Assembly (NCBI GenBank): GCA_003505155.1
Contig: DNYJ01000036.1
Coordinates: 392 to 27,589, forward strand
Source: Candidatus Uhrbacteria bacterium
Lineage (GTDB): Bacteria > Patescibacteriota > Patescibacteriia > UBA9934 > UBA10169
DNA: 27,198 nt
Direction of reading: 5' to 3'
The position numbers and the translations under genes were made by a program. Positions within the stretch are counted from its first letter, which is position 1. Every line of letters starts with the position of its first letter. The notes under the pieces are model-generated. The model saw nothing but the letters and a program-made list of their open reading frames with translations, did no database searches and was not told where the DNA came from. Below, in pieces: positions 1 through 8,790 of the stretch.

Positions 1-1040
1 CGGTTGTTGCGGTTGATCACGCGGCGGTAAAGGTCGTTCAAGTCGCTCGTGGCAAACCGTCCTCCATCGAGTGGCACCATAGGACGCAAGTCCGGCGGCG
101 TCACGGGGACGGCGTCGAGCACCATCCATTCCGGATGAATGCCGTTGATCTCAAGCGAACGCAGAAGCTTCAAACGCCGCATGAGCCGGTCGCGTTTGGT
201 TCTGGAAGCCGTTTTAAGTTCTTCCTCAAGCGCCTTGGATGTCTCCGCAAGATTGACGCGCGCCAAAAGCATTTTAACGGCTTCGGCTCCGATGGACGCT
301 TCAAAGATGTGTCCATATTTGAGAGACCAGTCCTGGTATGTCGTTTCGGAAATGAGAGACATCACCTTGAGTTCCTTGAGCTCCTGATCCACTTTGAGAA
401 AGTCTTCCTCGAGTTCTTCGAGCTTGACGTCGCGAATCTGTTCGAGATTTTTCAGCTCGGCCTTGATCTTCTTCTCATCGCCTCCGAACTTCTCGGAAAG
501 ACGATCCGTGTCGCGCTTGAATTCTCCCTCGATGATATTCTTTTTCGTTTTGTACTCTGTCTTCACTTGATCCATTGTCGCCTCGCGAGCGGCTTCGTTC
601 ACGTCCGTGATGATGAACTGCGCAAAGTAGATGACCTTTTCCAGCTGGAGAACCGACATGTCCAGCACGGTGCCAATCTTCGAAGGCAAACCGCGCAAAA
701 ACCAAATATGGGACACGGGGCTCGCCAGATTGATATGCCCCATGCGCTCGCGCCGCACGATGGAGTGCGTCACTTCGACGCCGCATTTGTCGCAAATGAT
801 GCCCTTGTAACGGATCTTCTTGTACTTACCGCAGTAGCACTCCCAGTCCTTGGATGGCCCAAAGATTTCCTCGGCGAAGAGTCCGGAGCGCTCCGGTTTT
901 TGGGTGCGGTAGTTGATCGTTTCGGGCTTCCCCACTTCGCCGTACGACCACTCGCGGATACGCTCGGGGCTTGCGAGGCGGAGACGAATGGAATCAAAGT
1001 CCGAAATTTTTAAGACGTTGGTGCGATGAAACATGGCCAT
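1..1040 (-). CDS. rpoC: RNA polymerase beta' subunit, N-terminal part
   Basis: This is the 5' part of the gene for the beta' subunit of DNA-dependent RNA polymerase; it continues past the left edge. The first ~346 codons are visible. The N-terminus contains the conserved stretch [20 protein letters not shown], then [18 protein letters not shown], and the zinc-ribbon cysteines (CYCGKY, then CDKCGVEVT), followed by the [14 protein letters not shown] block. A charged, coiled-coil-like insert (roughly residues 130-240) follows, then [36 protein letters not shown]. The gene follows rpoB by 4 nt. ATG at 1040 gives MAMFHRTN; an in-frame ATG at 1061 (MDDKFKR, overlapping the end of rpoB) and one at 1034 are alternatives. 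No start has an SD, so the exact start is uncertain. Family assignment is certain. Confidence 0.97.
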   Translation of the reverse strand, partial: MAMFHRTNVLKISDFDSIRLRLASPERIREWSYGEVGKPETINYRTQKPERSGLFAEEIFGPSKDWECYCGKYKKIRYKGIICDKCGVEVTHSIVRRERMGHINLASPVSHIWFLRGLPSKIGTVLDMSVLQLEKVIYFAQFIITDVNEAAREATMDQVKTEYKTKKNIIEGEFKRDTDRLSEKFGGDEKKIKAELKNLEQIRDVKLEELEEDFLKVDQELKELKVMSLISETTYQDWSLKYGHIFEASIGAEAVKMLLARVNLAETSKALEEELKTASRTKRDRLMRRLKLLRSLEINGIHPEWMVLDAVPVTPPDLRPMVPLDGGRFATSDLNDLYRRVINRNN

Positions 1041-1044
1041 ACGT

Positions 1045-4000
1045 TTAAACTTGTCGTCCATTAGAAGATGCGTCGAGTTCGACTTTCTCTCCGTCTTTGA
1101 GAAGCTCGACGTCGAGCGCGAGACCCTTGAGTTCGCGCACGAGCACGTTGAACGATTCGGGGATGTTCACCTTGCGGATCGGTTCGCCCTTGATGATGGC
1201 TTCATACGCTTTGGAACGTCCCGGCACGTCGTCGGACTTGATCGTCAGAATTTCCTGGAGCGTGTGTGCGGCGCCGTAGGCTTCCAATGCCCAGACTTCC
1301 ATTTCCCCAAACCGCTGTCCGCCGAACTGGGCTTTCCCTCCAAGCGGTTGCTGGGTGATGAGAGAGTACGGTCCGATCGAGCGCTGGTGAAGCTTGTCTT
1401 CCACCATGTGCGCCAGCTTCAAGATATACATGTACCCCACGGTTACTTCATGATCAAACGATTCGCCAGTGCGACCATCCAGGAGCGGCATCTGTCCGGT
1501 GCGCGGCAATCCGGCGCGTTCCAGCTCGTCCGCCACCGTTTCTTCCGAAATGCCGTTCAACACCTGCGTGACCGCATGGTAGCCAAGTGCGTTGGCGGCC
1601 AAACCCATGTGAAGCTCCAAAACCTGCCCGATATTCATGCGGGACACGACGCCGAGCGGAGTCAAAATCACGTCCACTGGCGTCCCGTCTGGCAAAAACG
1701 GCATATTCTCAACCGGCACCACACGCGAAACCACGCCCTTGTTCCCATGCCGTCCGGCGACTTTGTCGCCCACCTGCATCTTGCGCAAATCGGCGATGGA
1801 CACCTGGATGGATTTGATGACGCCCGGAGAAAGCCTGTCGCCATCCTCGCGACTGAAGACGCGCACATCCACGACCTTGCCGTGTTCGCCATGCTCGAGG
1901 TACAGAGATGAGTCGCGCACATCGCGGGCCTTTTCTCCGAAGATGGCGCGCAAAAGTTTTTCTTCCGCGGAGAGTTCCGTTTCGCCCTTGGGAGTGATCT
2001 TGCCGACTAAAATATCGCCGGCCTTCACTTCGGCGCCCACGCGGATCACGCCTTCCATGTCGAGGTTCTTCAGCTTCTCTTCCGACACGTTGGGGATGTC
2101 GGCGGTGATGATTTCGGGACCAAGCTTCGTGTCGCGCACGTCAATCGTGTAGTGCTCGATATGAACGGAGGTGAAGCGGTCAGCCTGCACAACGCGTTCG
2201 GAAATAATGACGGCATCTTCGTAGTTATAGCCGTCCCACACCATGAAGGCCACAAGCATATTCTGCCCGAGCGCCAATTCTCCGTGATCCACCGCGGCCG
2301 AGTCGGCGAGAATGTCGCCTCGTCCCACGTTGTCGCCCGCGTTCACCACCGGACGCTGGTTGAGCGAGGTGGAGTTGTTGGAGCGCAGGAATTTGACAAG
2401 CTGATACGTCTTCGGGCCTTCCTTGCCCGTTACTTCGATGCGGTTTCCGTCCACGGCCGTAACAGTTCCCCCTTCCTCCGCCACGATCACATGGCCCGAA
2501 TCCACCGCGGCGCGGCGCTCAATGCCGGTTCCCACAATGGGAGCCTCCGGCTTGATGGTCGGCACCGCCTGGCGTTGCATGTTCGTGCCCATGAGAGCAC
2601 GCGTGGCATCGTCGTGTTCCAAAAACGGAATGAGCGACGTGCCCACAGAAATGATCTGGCGGGAGGAAACGTCCATGTAATTCACGTCGTTGCGCGCGAC
2701 AAGTTGCGGCTCTCCGTATTTGCGAGCGCTCACATACGCATCAACGAACTTGCCCTGTGCATCGAGCTTCGTGGTCGCCGGAACCGTGATGGATTGTTCT
2801 TCCTTAAACGCGTTGACGTATTCCACGTCATTCGTCACAACGCCGTCCACCACTTTGCGGTAGGGCGTTTCAATGAAGCCGTAGTCGTTGATGCGCGCGT
2901 AGCTCGAAAGGTGTCCGACGAGACCGATGTTCGGACCTTCCGGCGTGGCAATGGGACAGATGCGACCGTAGTGCGTAGGATGCACGTCGCGCACTTCGAA
3001 TCCGGCGCGCTCCCGTGAAAGACCTCCAGGGCCCATGGCGGAGAGGCGGCGCTTATGTTCAAGCTCGGCCAGAGGATTCGTCTGATCCATGAACTGCGAG
3101 AGTTGGGACGACATGAAAAATTCCCGCACGGCGCCGATCACGGGGCGAGCGTTGATGAGGCGCCCGGGAGAAAGCGTCTCGATGTCATAGGTGGACATGC
3201 GGTCGCGGATGATGCGCTCCATGCGGGCAAGTCCCACGCGAAAACGTCCCTGCAGAAGCTCTCCCACGGCGCGCACGCGACGGTTGCCCAAGTGATCCAC
3301 GTCGTCTGGGTCGCCCTGCGCAATGTTGAGGTTGATAATCTCGCGCACGATGCGCACGAGATCATCCTTGGAGAGAATGCGGTTCTCCTCTTTGGCGACA
3401 AGCGTTTCATCCACCGGCAGATTGAATCGGATATTGAATTTGTAGCGCCCGACTTTGTGCAAGTCGTACCGGTCGAAATTGAAAAACATCGAGTGGATGA
3501 GAGAACGCGCGTTGTCGGCGGTGGCAAGGTCACCCGGACGGATGCGTTTGTAGACTTCCTTCAAGCCCTCTTCTTCGTTCTTCGAGATGTCTTTGCCGAT
3601 GGTGGCTTCGATATAGCGGTTGACGGGATGAATATCCGCGTCCTTGAATGTCTCCAAAATCTCTTCATCTGTGGCCATGCCAAACGCGCGCAGAAGCGCG
3701 GTAACCGGCACTTTGCGCTTGCGGTCGATTTTCACCCAAATCACGTTCTTGGGATCGGTCTCAAATTCAAGCCACGCCCCGCGATTCGGAATGATCTTTG
3801 CGCCATAGTAGCGACGACCGCGGTAGACGTCGGCCGTAAAGAAGGCTCCGGCAGAACGCACGAGCTGGGACACGACAACACGCTCGACACCGTTGATGAC
3901 AAACGTGCCACGCGGCGTCATGATGGGGAGGTCACCTAAGTAAATCTCCTGATCCTTTCTGTCACCCGTACGCTTGTTGACAAGACGCGTCTTCACGCGA

Positions 4001-4284
4001 AGAGGAGCTTCGAACGTTACGTTCTTTTCGCGAGACGTGCGTTCGTCGAACTTCGGCTCATCGAGATAGTAGTCGTCGAACGTGAGCTCAAGATCACGGC
4101 CAATGAAGTCGGTAATGGGGTTGATCTCATCGAACAGCTCGCGCATCCCGTCTTCGATGAACCAGCGATAAGAGGCACGCTGAACTTCGATGAGATCGGG
4201 GAGATCCATGGCGTCCATGGTGTCCACGAACGACTTGCGCTCGCGAGTTTTTAGAGGCATGCGGGCGAAACGGGGTTGAGGCAT
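1045..4284 (-). CDS. rpoB: RNA polymerase beta subunit
   Basis: Catalytic beta subunit of RNA polymerase, 1079 aa from the chosen start; this is short compared with E. coli (~1340) and lacks large lineage inserts. The rifampicin-pocket region (about residues 390-430) reads [16 protein letters not shown], then [20 protein letters not shown]. Residues equivalent to E. coli D516, H526 and S531 are the sensitive wild-type ones. The downstream [12 protein letters not shown] has Ala where E. coli has Glu (PIETPEGP). The C-terminal half has [20 protein letters not shown] (~845) and [20 protein letters not shown] (~980). ATG 4284 ([12 protein letters not shown]) is chosen; ATG 4260 and TTG 4314 are also in frame and none has an SD. 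rpoC follows directly, so the two form an rpoBC operon. Confidence 0.98.
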   Translation of the reverse strand: MPQPRFARMPLKTRERKSFVDTMDAMDLPDLIEVQRASYRWFIEDGMRELFDEINPITDFIGRDLELTFDDYYLDEPKFDERTSREKNVTFEAPLRVKTRLVNKRTGDRKDQEIYLGDLPIMTPRGTFVINGVERVVVSQLVRSAGAFFTADVYRGRRYYGAKIIPNRGAWLEFETDPKNVIWVKIDRKRKVPVTALLRAFGMATDEEILETFKDADIHPVNRYIEATIGKDISKNEEEGLKEVYKRIRPGDLATADNARSLIHSMFFNFDRYDLHKVGRYKFNIRFNLPVDETLVAKEENRILSKDDLVRIVREIINLNIAQGDPDDVDHLGNRRVRAVGELLQGRFRVGLARMERIIRDRMSTYDIETLSPGRLINARPVIGAVREFFMSSQLSQFMDQTNPLAELEHKRRLSAMGPGGLSRERAGFEVRDVHPTHYGRICPIATPEGPNIGLVGHLSSYARINDYGFIETPYRKVVDGVVTNDVEYVNAFKEEQSITVPATTKLDAQGKFVDAYVSARKYGEPQLVARNDVNYMDVSSRQIISVGTSLIPFLEHDDATRALMGTNMQRQAVPTIKPEAPIVGTGIERRAAVDSGHVIVAEEGGTVTAVDGNRIEVTGKEGPKTYQLVKFLRSNNSTSLNQRPVVNAGDNVGRGDILADSAAVDHGELALGQNMLVAFMVWDGYNYEDAVIISERVVQADRFTSVHIEHYTIDVRDTKLGPEIITADIPNVSEEKLKNLDMEGVIRVGAEVKAGDILVGKITPKGETELSAEEKLLRAIFGEKARDVRDSSLYLEHGEHGKVVDVRVFSREDGDRLSPGVIKSIQVSIADLRKMQVGDKVAGRHGNKGVVSRVVPVENMPFLPDGTPVDVILTPLGVVSRMNIGQVLELHMGLAANALGYHAVTQVLNGISEETVADELERAGLPRTGQMPLLDGRTGESFDHEVTVGYMYILKLAHMVEDKLHQRSIGPYSLITQQPLGGKAQFGGQRFGEMEVWALEAYGAAHTLQEILTIKSDDVPGRSKAYEAIIKGEPIRKVNIPESFNVLVRELKGLALDVELLKDGEKVELDASSNGRQV

Positions 4285-4454
4285 AGAAAACAAAAAGACT
4301 GCTTGTGGGTTCAAGCAGAAACTAATTTTGGGTTAAATTGAGGGGCGTAGTCACCTTAAGTATCCTATGATTAAGGCGCAAACCCTGTTGACCGTTCGGC
4401 AAGAAACGGGGAAAGTGCGGGGAAGATACCATCAAGGTAAAAAAACGTCAAATT
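4285..4454. other. rpoB upstream region with a short inverted repeat
   Basis: This gene-free stretch lies between rpoB and the GC-rich small-frame patch. It contains the inverted repeat CCTTAA (4354-4359) / TTAAGG (4371-4376), which could form a weak hairpin in the rpoB leader. I looked for a -35/-10 pair on the minus strand and found no convincing one; GATACT near 4361 is the nearest -10-like hexamer but has no matching -35. No ribosomal-protein genes lie directly upstream of rpoB here. Confidence 0.3.
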
Positions 4455-4502
4455 TCAAAAGAGCGCCAAGGCGCCCCCGTAGGATCCGAGCAGATGCTCC
4501 AT
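4455..4502 (-). CDS. Candidate 15-aa peptide overlapping a terminator
   Basis: A tiny reading frame, MEHLLGSYGGALALF, preceded by GGCGGAG eight bases before the ATG. Its last codons are built from the GC-rich arms of the terminator at 4457-4477, and the TGA stop lies in the T tract. That is the layout of a leader peptide over an attenuator, with rpoB about 170 nt downstream on the same strand. I do not recognise the peptide. Similarity or ribosome profiling would be needed to call it real; it may be a chance frame. Confidence 0.2.
   Translation of the reverse strand: MEHLLGSYGGALALF
4457..4477 (-). terminator. Rho-independent terminator upstream of rpoB
   Basis: Read on the minus strand, GGGGCGC and GCGCTCT flank a CTTG loop (two G-T wobbles) and run into TTTT. 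It would end transcripts coming from the small-frame patch or from the toxin-antitoxin side before they reach rpoB, or act as an attenuator. Confidence 0.45.
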
Positions 4503-4627
4503 GATCGAGACTCCGCCTATGGCAGAGCCAGGTTGAGGTTGAGAGAAGAGCGGAAGAGCCGCGGCCGGAGAAGGTCGCCCACCTCCGACCGCGAGTTCTT
4601 CCGACGGGTAGTGCAGTCGTTGCGCGC

Positions 4628-4711
4628 CTACCCGCCGCTGATCAGCTCGACGTCGGCCTTCTGCATGATCAGCACGCACAGGCCTGTGTGTCCGCGGCAC
4701 TTGGTCCGCAT
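4628..4711 (-). CDS. Candidate 27-aa small protein, unknown function
   Basis: Small frame beginning MRTKCRGHTG and ending QKADVELISGG before TAG. Its ATG is preceded by GGAGG with a 4-nt spacer, a Shine-Dalgarno that neighbouring housekeeping genes lack. An in-frame upstream ATG at 4795 would extend it to 55 aa (MSLWMDGSVNTVPRV...) but has no good SD. Upstream lies a 6-bp hairpin (CCCGAG 4744-4749 / CTCGGG 4753-4758). The two Cys residues are not arranged in a motif I recognise. Codon use is GC-rich (gcc, gac, gtc, ctg, ggc). The frame could be a small gene, a degraded fragment of transferred DNA, or chance. Confidence 0.25.
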   Translation of the reverse strand: MRTKCRGHTGLCVLIMQKADVELISGG

Positions 4712-4810
4712 GGCACCTCCATTCCGTCCATTCTGCGAAGACTCCCGAGAAACTCGGGGGACGGTGTTGACCGATCCGTCCATCCACAGTGACATGACAA
4801 ATTCTTTCAC

Positions 4811-4838
4811 AAAATAAAAATCCCCGCAAGAAGCGAGG
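4811..4838 (-). terminator. Terminator of the toxin-antitoxin operon
   Basis: On the minus strand CCTCGC-TTCTT-GCGGGG forms a 6-bp stem with a 5-nt loop, followed by ATTTTTATTTT. It starts ~50 nt after the toxin stop codon and is the hairpin core of the repeat copy at 4818-4880. Confidence 0.75.
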
Positions 4839-4880
4839 TAATTCAAGCACTTGGTTTCGAAGATGTCGAGCCAGTGCTTA
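4818..4880 (-). repeat. Direct repeat copy 1 (terminator-bearing, ~63 bp)
   Basis: Aligns without gaps to 5480-5542 (offset 662). The shared 21-bp block AAATCCCCGCAAGAAGCGAG(G) is identical. The rest is diverged but clearly related, including GTTTCGAAGA and GTC..GCC blocks. The two copies have the same orientation and bracket the toxin-antitoxin module. Confidence 0.7.
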
Positions 4881-4887
4881 CTTATCG

Positions 4888-5145
4888 TCAACGATAAACG
4901 TCTTTGCGATCATTGATTGCATTGATGTCGATCCGACACATTTTGCCGTCAATCTCACAAAGGATTCGATAACGCCCGACTCGAATACGAAAAACTTCTT
5001 GACCAGTGAGTTTTTTCATTCGCAAGTGTTTCGTCTGTGGATAAAATTGCAGGGCGCGGAATATATCCTTCATTTTTTCACGTGCGTCTTTTGGGAGCGA
5101 CCGAACAAATTCACCCGCATCGTCAGAAATGAAGACCTGGAACAT
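4888..5145 (-). CDS. RelE/ParE-family toxin
   Basis: An 85-aa protein, the usual size for RelE/ParE/HigB-like toxins, which are either mRNA-cleaving ribonucleases or gyrase poisons. It starts MFQVFISDDAGEFVRSLPKD, has the family helix pair, then MKKLTGQEVFRIRVGRYRIL and the C-terminal strand ending INAINDRKDVYR, a typical RelE/ParE ending. It follows the antitoxin by 10 nt and precedes a terminator. Its base composition is AT-rich compared with rpoB and ftsK, which suggests recent acquisition. No SD precedes the ATG. Whether it is a RelE-type RNase or a ParE-type gyrase inhibitor cannot be settled from the sequence. Confidence 0.85.
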   Translation of the reverse strand: MFQVFISDDAGEFVRSLPKDAREKMKDIFRALQFYPQTKHLRMKKLTGQEVFRIRVGRYRILCEIDGKMCRIDINAINDRKDVYR

Positions 5146-5155
5146 AACGAAGATA

Positions 5156-5404
5156 TCAGTTCAAGGTATTAAGAAATTGATCAAGAGGAGTATATTTTTT
5201 CTTTTTACTAATTTTTTTTGAGCGGTAATAATCAGAATCATTTGGAGTCAAACGCTCAATGATAAATGGTTCAGGATGTTCAAAATAATGCCGATAGATA
5301 TGCCGGAAAAACTCACTGGTGTTCTCAAACCTCCCGCGCTTCATATCCTTCTCCAAACTTTGAGCGAGACTTTGATTAAAAGAAATCGTATACGTTTTAT
5401 TCAT
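5156..5404 (-). CDS. Ribbon-helix-helix antitoxin
   Basis: An 82-aa protein with an N-terminal ribbon-helix-helix pattern: beta strand KTYTISFN, helix SLAQSLEKDMKRGRF, then the second helix NTSEFFRHIYRHYF. A charged C-terminal arm follows (KKISKKKKYTPLDQFLNTL) that would wrap the toxin. It is the first gene of the pair, as in ParD/RelB-type operons, and probably represses its own promoter. The predicted -10 ends 11 nt before the ATG, so the message should start almost at the start codon. No specific family name is claimed beyond the RHH fold. Confidence 0.8.
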   Translation of the reverse strand: MNKTYTISFNQSLAQSLEKDMKRGRFENTSEFFRHIYRHYFEHPEPFIIERLTPNDSDYYRSKKISKKKKYTPLDQFLNTLN

Positions 5405-5415
5405 ACGGTTACAAG

Positions 5416-5443
5416 AGTATCACGAGCTTTTAAATCCTGCCAA
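5416..5443 (-). promoter_or_regulatory. Promoter of the toxin-antitoxin operon
   Basis: On the minus strand TTGGCA (5443-5438), a 16-bp spacer and GATACT (5421-5416). The -10 ends 11 nt before the antitoxin ATG, so the leader is predicted to be only a few bases long. Confidence 0.55.
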
Positions 5444-5479
5444 CGTTTGAAAGTTAGCCCATCGTCTTCACGACATCCA

Positions 5480-5542
5480 AAATCCCCGCAAGAAGCGAGG
5501 CGGCTCGAGCGATCTGTTTCGAAGAGGTCAGGCCAATTCTCA
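5480..5542 (-). repeat. Direct repeat copy 2 (terminator-bearing, ~63 bp)
   Basis: Second copy of the repeat at 4818-4880, same orientation, 662 bp away, lying upstream of the antitoxin promoter. The hairpin GCGAGG/CCCCGC (5484-5500) is intact and on the minus strand is followed by ATTTT. Small frames read through the two copies encode similar peptides (LASCGDF), but these reflect the DNA repeat rather than genes. Confidence 0.7.
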
Positions 5543-5620
5543 AAGACGGCAGAGGAGAGAGATTCCTGTCTCGCTTGAGCGAAACAAACCATCATGGAAA
5601 TCGTCTTGACCGTGATCGCG

Positions 5621-5643
5621 ATCCGCCCCGCTTCCTGCGGGGA
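5621..5643 (+). repeat. Partial inverted copy of the same repeat hairpin
   Basis: CCGCCCCGCTTCCTGCGGGG on the plus strand matches the minus-strand core of the two direct repeats at 20 of 22 positions. It keeps a perfect 6-bp stem (CCCCGC/GCGGGG, loop TTCCT). It lacks a following T tract, so it is probably not a terminator. It lies ~105 nt upstream of ftsK in opposite orientation to the other copies. Confidence 0.5.
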
Positions 5644-5695
5644 TCATCCACACAATCTAAGCTCTCTCCACACGATTGTCAACGCAAGATCTCTC

Positions 5696-5730
5696 TGCCG
5701 TCTACCGTCTACTCCCTACTTCCTCCTCCC
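5696..5730 (+). repeat. Heptad tandem repeat in the ftsK promoter
   Basis: Five consecutive 7-mers: TGCCGTC, TACCGTC, TACTCCC, TACTTCC, TCCTCCC. They stop immediately before TTTGC and the TATAAT box, occupying where a -35 element would be. The same arrangement is found at 13788-13815. Confidence 0.75.
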
Positions 5731-5732
5731 TT

Positions 5733-5741
5733 TGCTATAAT
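5733..5741 (+). promoter_or_regulatory. Extended -10 promoter of ftsK
   Basis: TGCTATAAT is a consensus extended -10 element (TGN plus a perfect TATAAT). It ends 9 nt before the ftsK ATG, predicting a leaderless or near-leaderless mRNA. There is no recognisable -35 hexamer; heptad repeats occupy that position. Confidence 0.75.
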
Positions 5742-5750
5742 GCCTTCATT

Positions 5751-8042
5751 ATGTCACGACGAAGACGGTACCGACGCAAGCTTTATATCAATCCCGAAAC
5801 GATTCGCGGGATTGCTGTTTTATTTCTATTTGCTCTCGCGGGCATTCTCCTTCTTTCCATGGCGGAGTTGGCCGGCGAGGTCGGGCGCATTGTAAATTTC
5901 TACGCATCGCTCCTCTTCGGCTGGGACGCCTTCTTCATCCCCATCGTTCTTCTCCTCGTCGCCGCCGTCTCCCTCTATCCCGACAAGCGCTGGCTTACGA
6001 CGTTTAAAACCGTCGGCATCATCCTATTCTTCCTCTCTTTGAACGGCCTCATAAATCTCGTCGCACTTCGAAACACGCCCGCCCCATCGGACGCCGACCT
6101 CATGGGTTCAGGCGGACTCGTGGGCGTTCTCTTTCAACGCATCTTTGAAAACGCCTTGAGTTTCTGGGGCGCCATTCTCGTTCTCTTGATTCTGATGATC
6201 GTCTCGCTCCTTCTCACCTTCAACGCCTCGCTCCGAACTCTCGTGGACGCCCACGCGCGCGTTCTTATTCCCATCTTCCGCTTCTTGCGACGGCTTGGAT
6301 TCAGGGATCGCGAAGCTTTGGGCGAAGAAGAGGACGACGAGGATCTTGAAGAGTTGGATGAAGTTGAGGAGGACGAAAACCTCGACGAAGAAACCAACGA
6401 GGAAGAGGGCGAGGAGATTCGAAAAGTAAAACCCAAGAGCCGCGAGCAGGAAATTTCCGCGCTTTCCGAAACGGCTCTCACCACGCGCACACACCGCAAG
6501 ATCGAAATCCCACTGGATCTTCTCGAACACCGATCGAATAAGGCTAAGTCCGGCGACACGGAACGCAACAAGACGATCATCGAAGAGACACTTGCCGAGT
6601 TCGGCATTGCCGTTGAAATGGGAGCCATATCCGTGGGCCCCACGGTGACGCAGTACACGATGCGCCCTCCGGGAGGCGTGAAGCTCACGCGCATCCTGTC
6701 GCTTCAAAACGACCTCGCGCTCGCGTTGGCCGCGCATCCCATCCGCATCGAAGCGCCAATTCCGGGCAAATCGCTCGTGGGCGTCGAGGTCCCCAACCAA
6801 AGCGTAGCGACCGTGAGCCTGCGCGAAATCCTCGAGTCGTCGGAGTACTTGAAGCAGAAATCCCCACTCGCCTTCAGCCTCGGGAAAGACGTGGCGGGAG
6901 GTATTTGGATCGCGGAGCTTGACCGCATGCCACACCTTCTTGTCGCCGGAGCCACCGGTTCTGGAAAGTCGGTGTGCTTGAACGCGATTATTTTGAGTCT
7001 CCTCTACGCCAACGGTCCGGACGATCTGAAACTCATCCTCATTGATCCCAAACGAGTGGAACTCACGAGTTACGAAGGCATCCCTCACTTGCTCGTCCCG
7101 CCGATCACGAAAGTGGACGACGCAGTCAATGGACTCAAATGGACCATCCGTGAAATGGAGCGGCGCTTGGATGTCCTCTCGAAATTCGGCGCAAAAGATA
7201 TCAAGAGCTTCAACAAACGCTCCAAAGAGCAGATGCCTTACATCGTGGTCGTGATTGACGAATTGGCCGACCTGATGATGTCTTCTGGACGGGAAGTGGA
7301 GGCGGGCATCGTCCGCATCGCACAGCTCGCGCGCGCCACTGGCATCCACCTCGTGATCGCCACCCAGCGTCCGAGCGTGGACGTCATCACCGGCATCATC
7401 AAAGCGAACTTCCCCGGCCGCATCGCTTTCGCGGTCGCCTCGCAGACCGACTCGCGCACGATTCTTGACATGGCGGGCGCCGAAAAACTGCTCGGCCGCG
7501 GCGACATGCTCTTCACCACCGCCGAATTGTCCAAGCCAAAGCGTCTGCAGGGCGCGTTCGTTTCCGAAAGCGAGATCGAGCAGGTGGTGAACTTTCTGAA
7601 ACGCTCCGGAGAACCGGACTACAACTACAGCGTGACCGAGCGCGAGAAAAGCGGCATCGTTTTTGACGGAAGCGACGAAGACGAAGAACTCTTGAATGAA
7701 GCCGTCCCATACCTCATTCGGTCCGGGAAAGCCTCCACCAGCATGCTTCAGCGCCGGTTGCGCATCGGATATTCGCGGGCCGCCCGCCTCATGGACGCAC
7801 TTGAAGACCAGGGCATCATCGGAGCGCAGGACGGAGCACGCCCGCGCGAAGTGTTGATTGATGAATGGCCGCCGGCCGAAAGTCTTGATCGCCGTCGAGA
7901 GATCGAAGACCTCGAGCCACGTCGAGAGGAGGAACCTACGGAGCAAAAGACACTGGAGGAAAGTGATAAGGATGTCTTGGAGGAGGATGAACAAACCGAG
8001 GACAAAAACGAAGAAGAAGATATTGACATGCGCTATCTATGA
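5751..8042 (+). CDS. ftsK: DNA translocase FtsK
   Basis: A 763-aa septal DNA translocase that pumps chromosome ends through the closing septum and aids dimer resolution. Four predicted membrane helices lie in the first ~160 residues (about 20-37, 50-75, 85-105, 137-157). A highly acidic linker (~190-225, Glu/Asp runs) and the RecA-like motor follow. Walker A is GATGSGKS at 400-407, then IDPKRVEL, and Walker B is YIVVVIDELADLMM (~490). The C-terminal gamma winged helix (RLRIGYSRAARLMDALEDQG) would read the polarity sequences. A further acidic tail ends the protein. ATG 5751 is chosen because it sits just downstream of the promoter and restores the usual basic N-terminus (MSRRRRYRRK). The stop overlaps the next start (ATGA). 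Confidence 0.96.
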   Translation: MSRRRRYRRKLYINPETIRGIAVLFLFALAGILLLSMAELAGEVGRIVNFYASLLFGWDAFFIPIVLLLVAAVSLYPDKRWLTTFKTVGIILFFLSLNGLINLVALRNTPAPSDADLMGSGGLVGVLFQRIFENALSFWGAILVLLILMIVSLLLTFNASLRTLVDAHARVLIPIFRFLRRLGFRDREALGEEEDDEDLEELDEVEEDENLDEETNEEEGEEIRKVKPKSREQEISALSETALTTRTHRKIEIPLDLLEHRSNKAKSGDTERNKTIIEETLAEFGIAVEMGAISVGPTVTQYTMRPPGGVKLTRILSLQNDLALALAAHPIRIEAPIPGKSLVGVEVPNQSVATVSLREILESSEYLKQKSPLAFSLGKDVAGGIWIAELDRMPHLLVAGATGSGKSVCLNAIILSLLYANGPDDLKLILIDPKRVELTSYEGIPHLLVPPITKVDDAVNGLKWTIREMERRLDVLSKFGAKDIKSFNKRSKEQMPYIVVVIDELADLMMSSGREVEAGIVRIAQLARATGIHLVIATQRPSVDVITGIIKANFPGRIAFAVASQTDSRTILDMAGAEKLLGRGDMLFTTAELSKPKRLQGAFVSESEIEQVVNFLKRSGEPDYNYSVTEREKSGIVFDGSDEDEELLNEAVPYLIRSGKASTSMLQRRLRIGYSRAARLMDALEDQGIIGAQDGARPREVLIDEWPPAESLDRRREIEDLEPRREEEPTEQKTLEESDKDVLEEDEQTEDKNEEEDIDMRYL

Positions 8043-8740
8043 GTTTCATGATCCGACCATTGAAACCGGGAAGCACCATCGGCGAAGAGCTTGCCACCGT
8101 TCGTCGGCGTCTTTCCATTCCTCTGCGGGAAGCCTCGGAGAAAACCAGAATCCAGCGGCGCTACCTGAAAGCGCTGGAGGAAAACCGTTGGCAGGATCTT
8201 CCTGAACCTCTCTATACAAGGAACTTCCTTCGAAACTATGCGAGGTTCCTTGGAGAAGATCCGGCCTACTTCCTCTCTCGATTTAAGGAAGAGCGTGGCT
8301 GTTGTGATCTTTTGACTCCATCCCAAATGCCACGCCAGCGCGTGCGCAAAGGACGGTTCCTTGTTACTCCTCGGCTCCTCAAGCTCGGAGTCCTTTCTCT
8401 TCTTTTGCTCGGCGTAACAGGCTACTTGGGATTCCAAGTGCGTAGCATTTTGGAACCCCCGTCTCTCTCCGTCGTCTCGCCCGAGGACGGTTCCAAAACG
8501 GATTCGGCTATCCTGATAGTCTTGGGGGTCATCAAGGAAGAGGCCCGCATCAAGGTGAACGGGGAAACCGTCTTACCTTCCAAAGACGGTACCTTTGAGG
8601 CGACGATCATGCTTGAGCGAGGTCTCAACATCATCGCCGTCGAGGGGAAAAAGCGTTATTCGCGTCCGGCCACGATTTACCGTATGGTGGTATTCGATCC
8701 GCCCGCAGGCGACCGCGCCGCGCTGTCTCTTTACGAATAA
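8039..8740 (+). CDS. RodZ-like helix-turn-helix membrane protein
   Basis: A 233-aa protein with the RodZ architecture. The N-terminal helix-turn-helix domain (about residues 12-90) includes GEELATVRRRLSIPLREASE and LYTRNFLRNYARFLGEDP. A basic linker and one membrane helix follow (~105-125, LLKLGVLSLLLLGVTGYLGF), then an extracellular beta-rich domain starting SLSVVSPEDGSKTDSAI, which resembles an Ig/glucodextranase-type fold. RodZ links MreB to the wall-synthesis machinery; no mreB is seen here, so the shape role is inferred from the family. It overlaps ftsK by 4 nt (ATGA) and is likely translationally coupled to it. Shorter than E. coli RodZ (337 aa). Confidence 0.75.
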   Translation: MSFMIRPLKPGSTIGEELATVRRRLSIPLREASEKTRIQRRYLKALEENRWQDLPEPLYTRNFLRNYARFLGEDPAYFLSRFKEERGCCDLLTPSQMPRQRVRKGRFLVTPRLLKLGVLSLLLLGVTGYLGFQVRSILEPPSLSVVSPEDGSKTDSAILIVLGVIKEEARIKVNGETVLPSKDGTFEATIMLERGLNIIAVEGKKRYSRPATIYRMVVFDPPAGDRAALSLYE

Positions 8741-8790
8741 ACGCCATACGATACCTTCGGCGTCAGAAGACGTTGACACCAAAAGGAGGA

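Noticed and set aside
5401..5595. A 64-codon minus-strand frame upstream of the antitoxin
   Set aside because: It overlaps the repeat copy and the toxin-antitoxin promoter; its similarity to the frame at 4628-4891 is explained by the DNA repeat.
5696..5730. Possible CRISPR or coding microsatellite
   Set aside because: Units are 7 bp without spacers, far too short for CRISPR; the fixed position next to a -10 box favours a promoter element.
6108..7994. A 628-codon open frame on the minus strand opposite ftsK
   Set aside because: It mirrors the codon structure of ftsK, which has unmistakable motifs; the antisense translation is rich in His/Arg/Phe with no domain.
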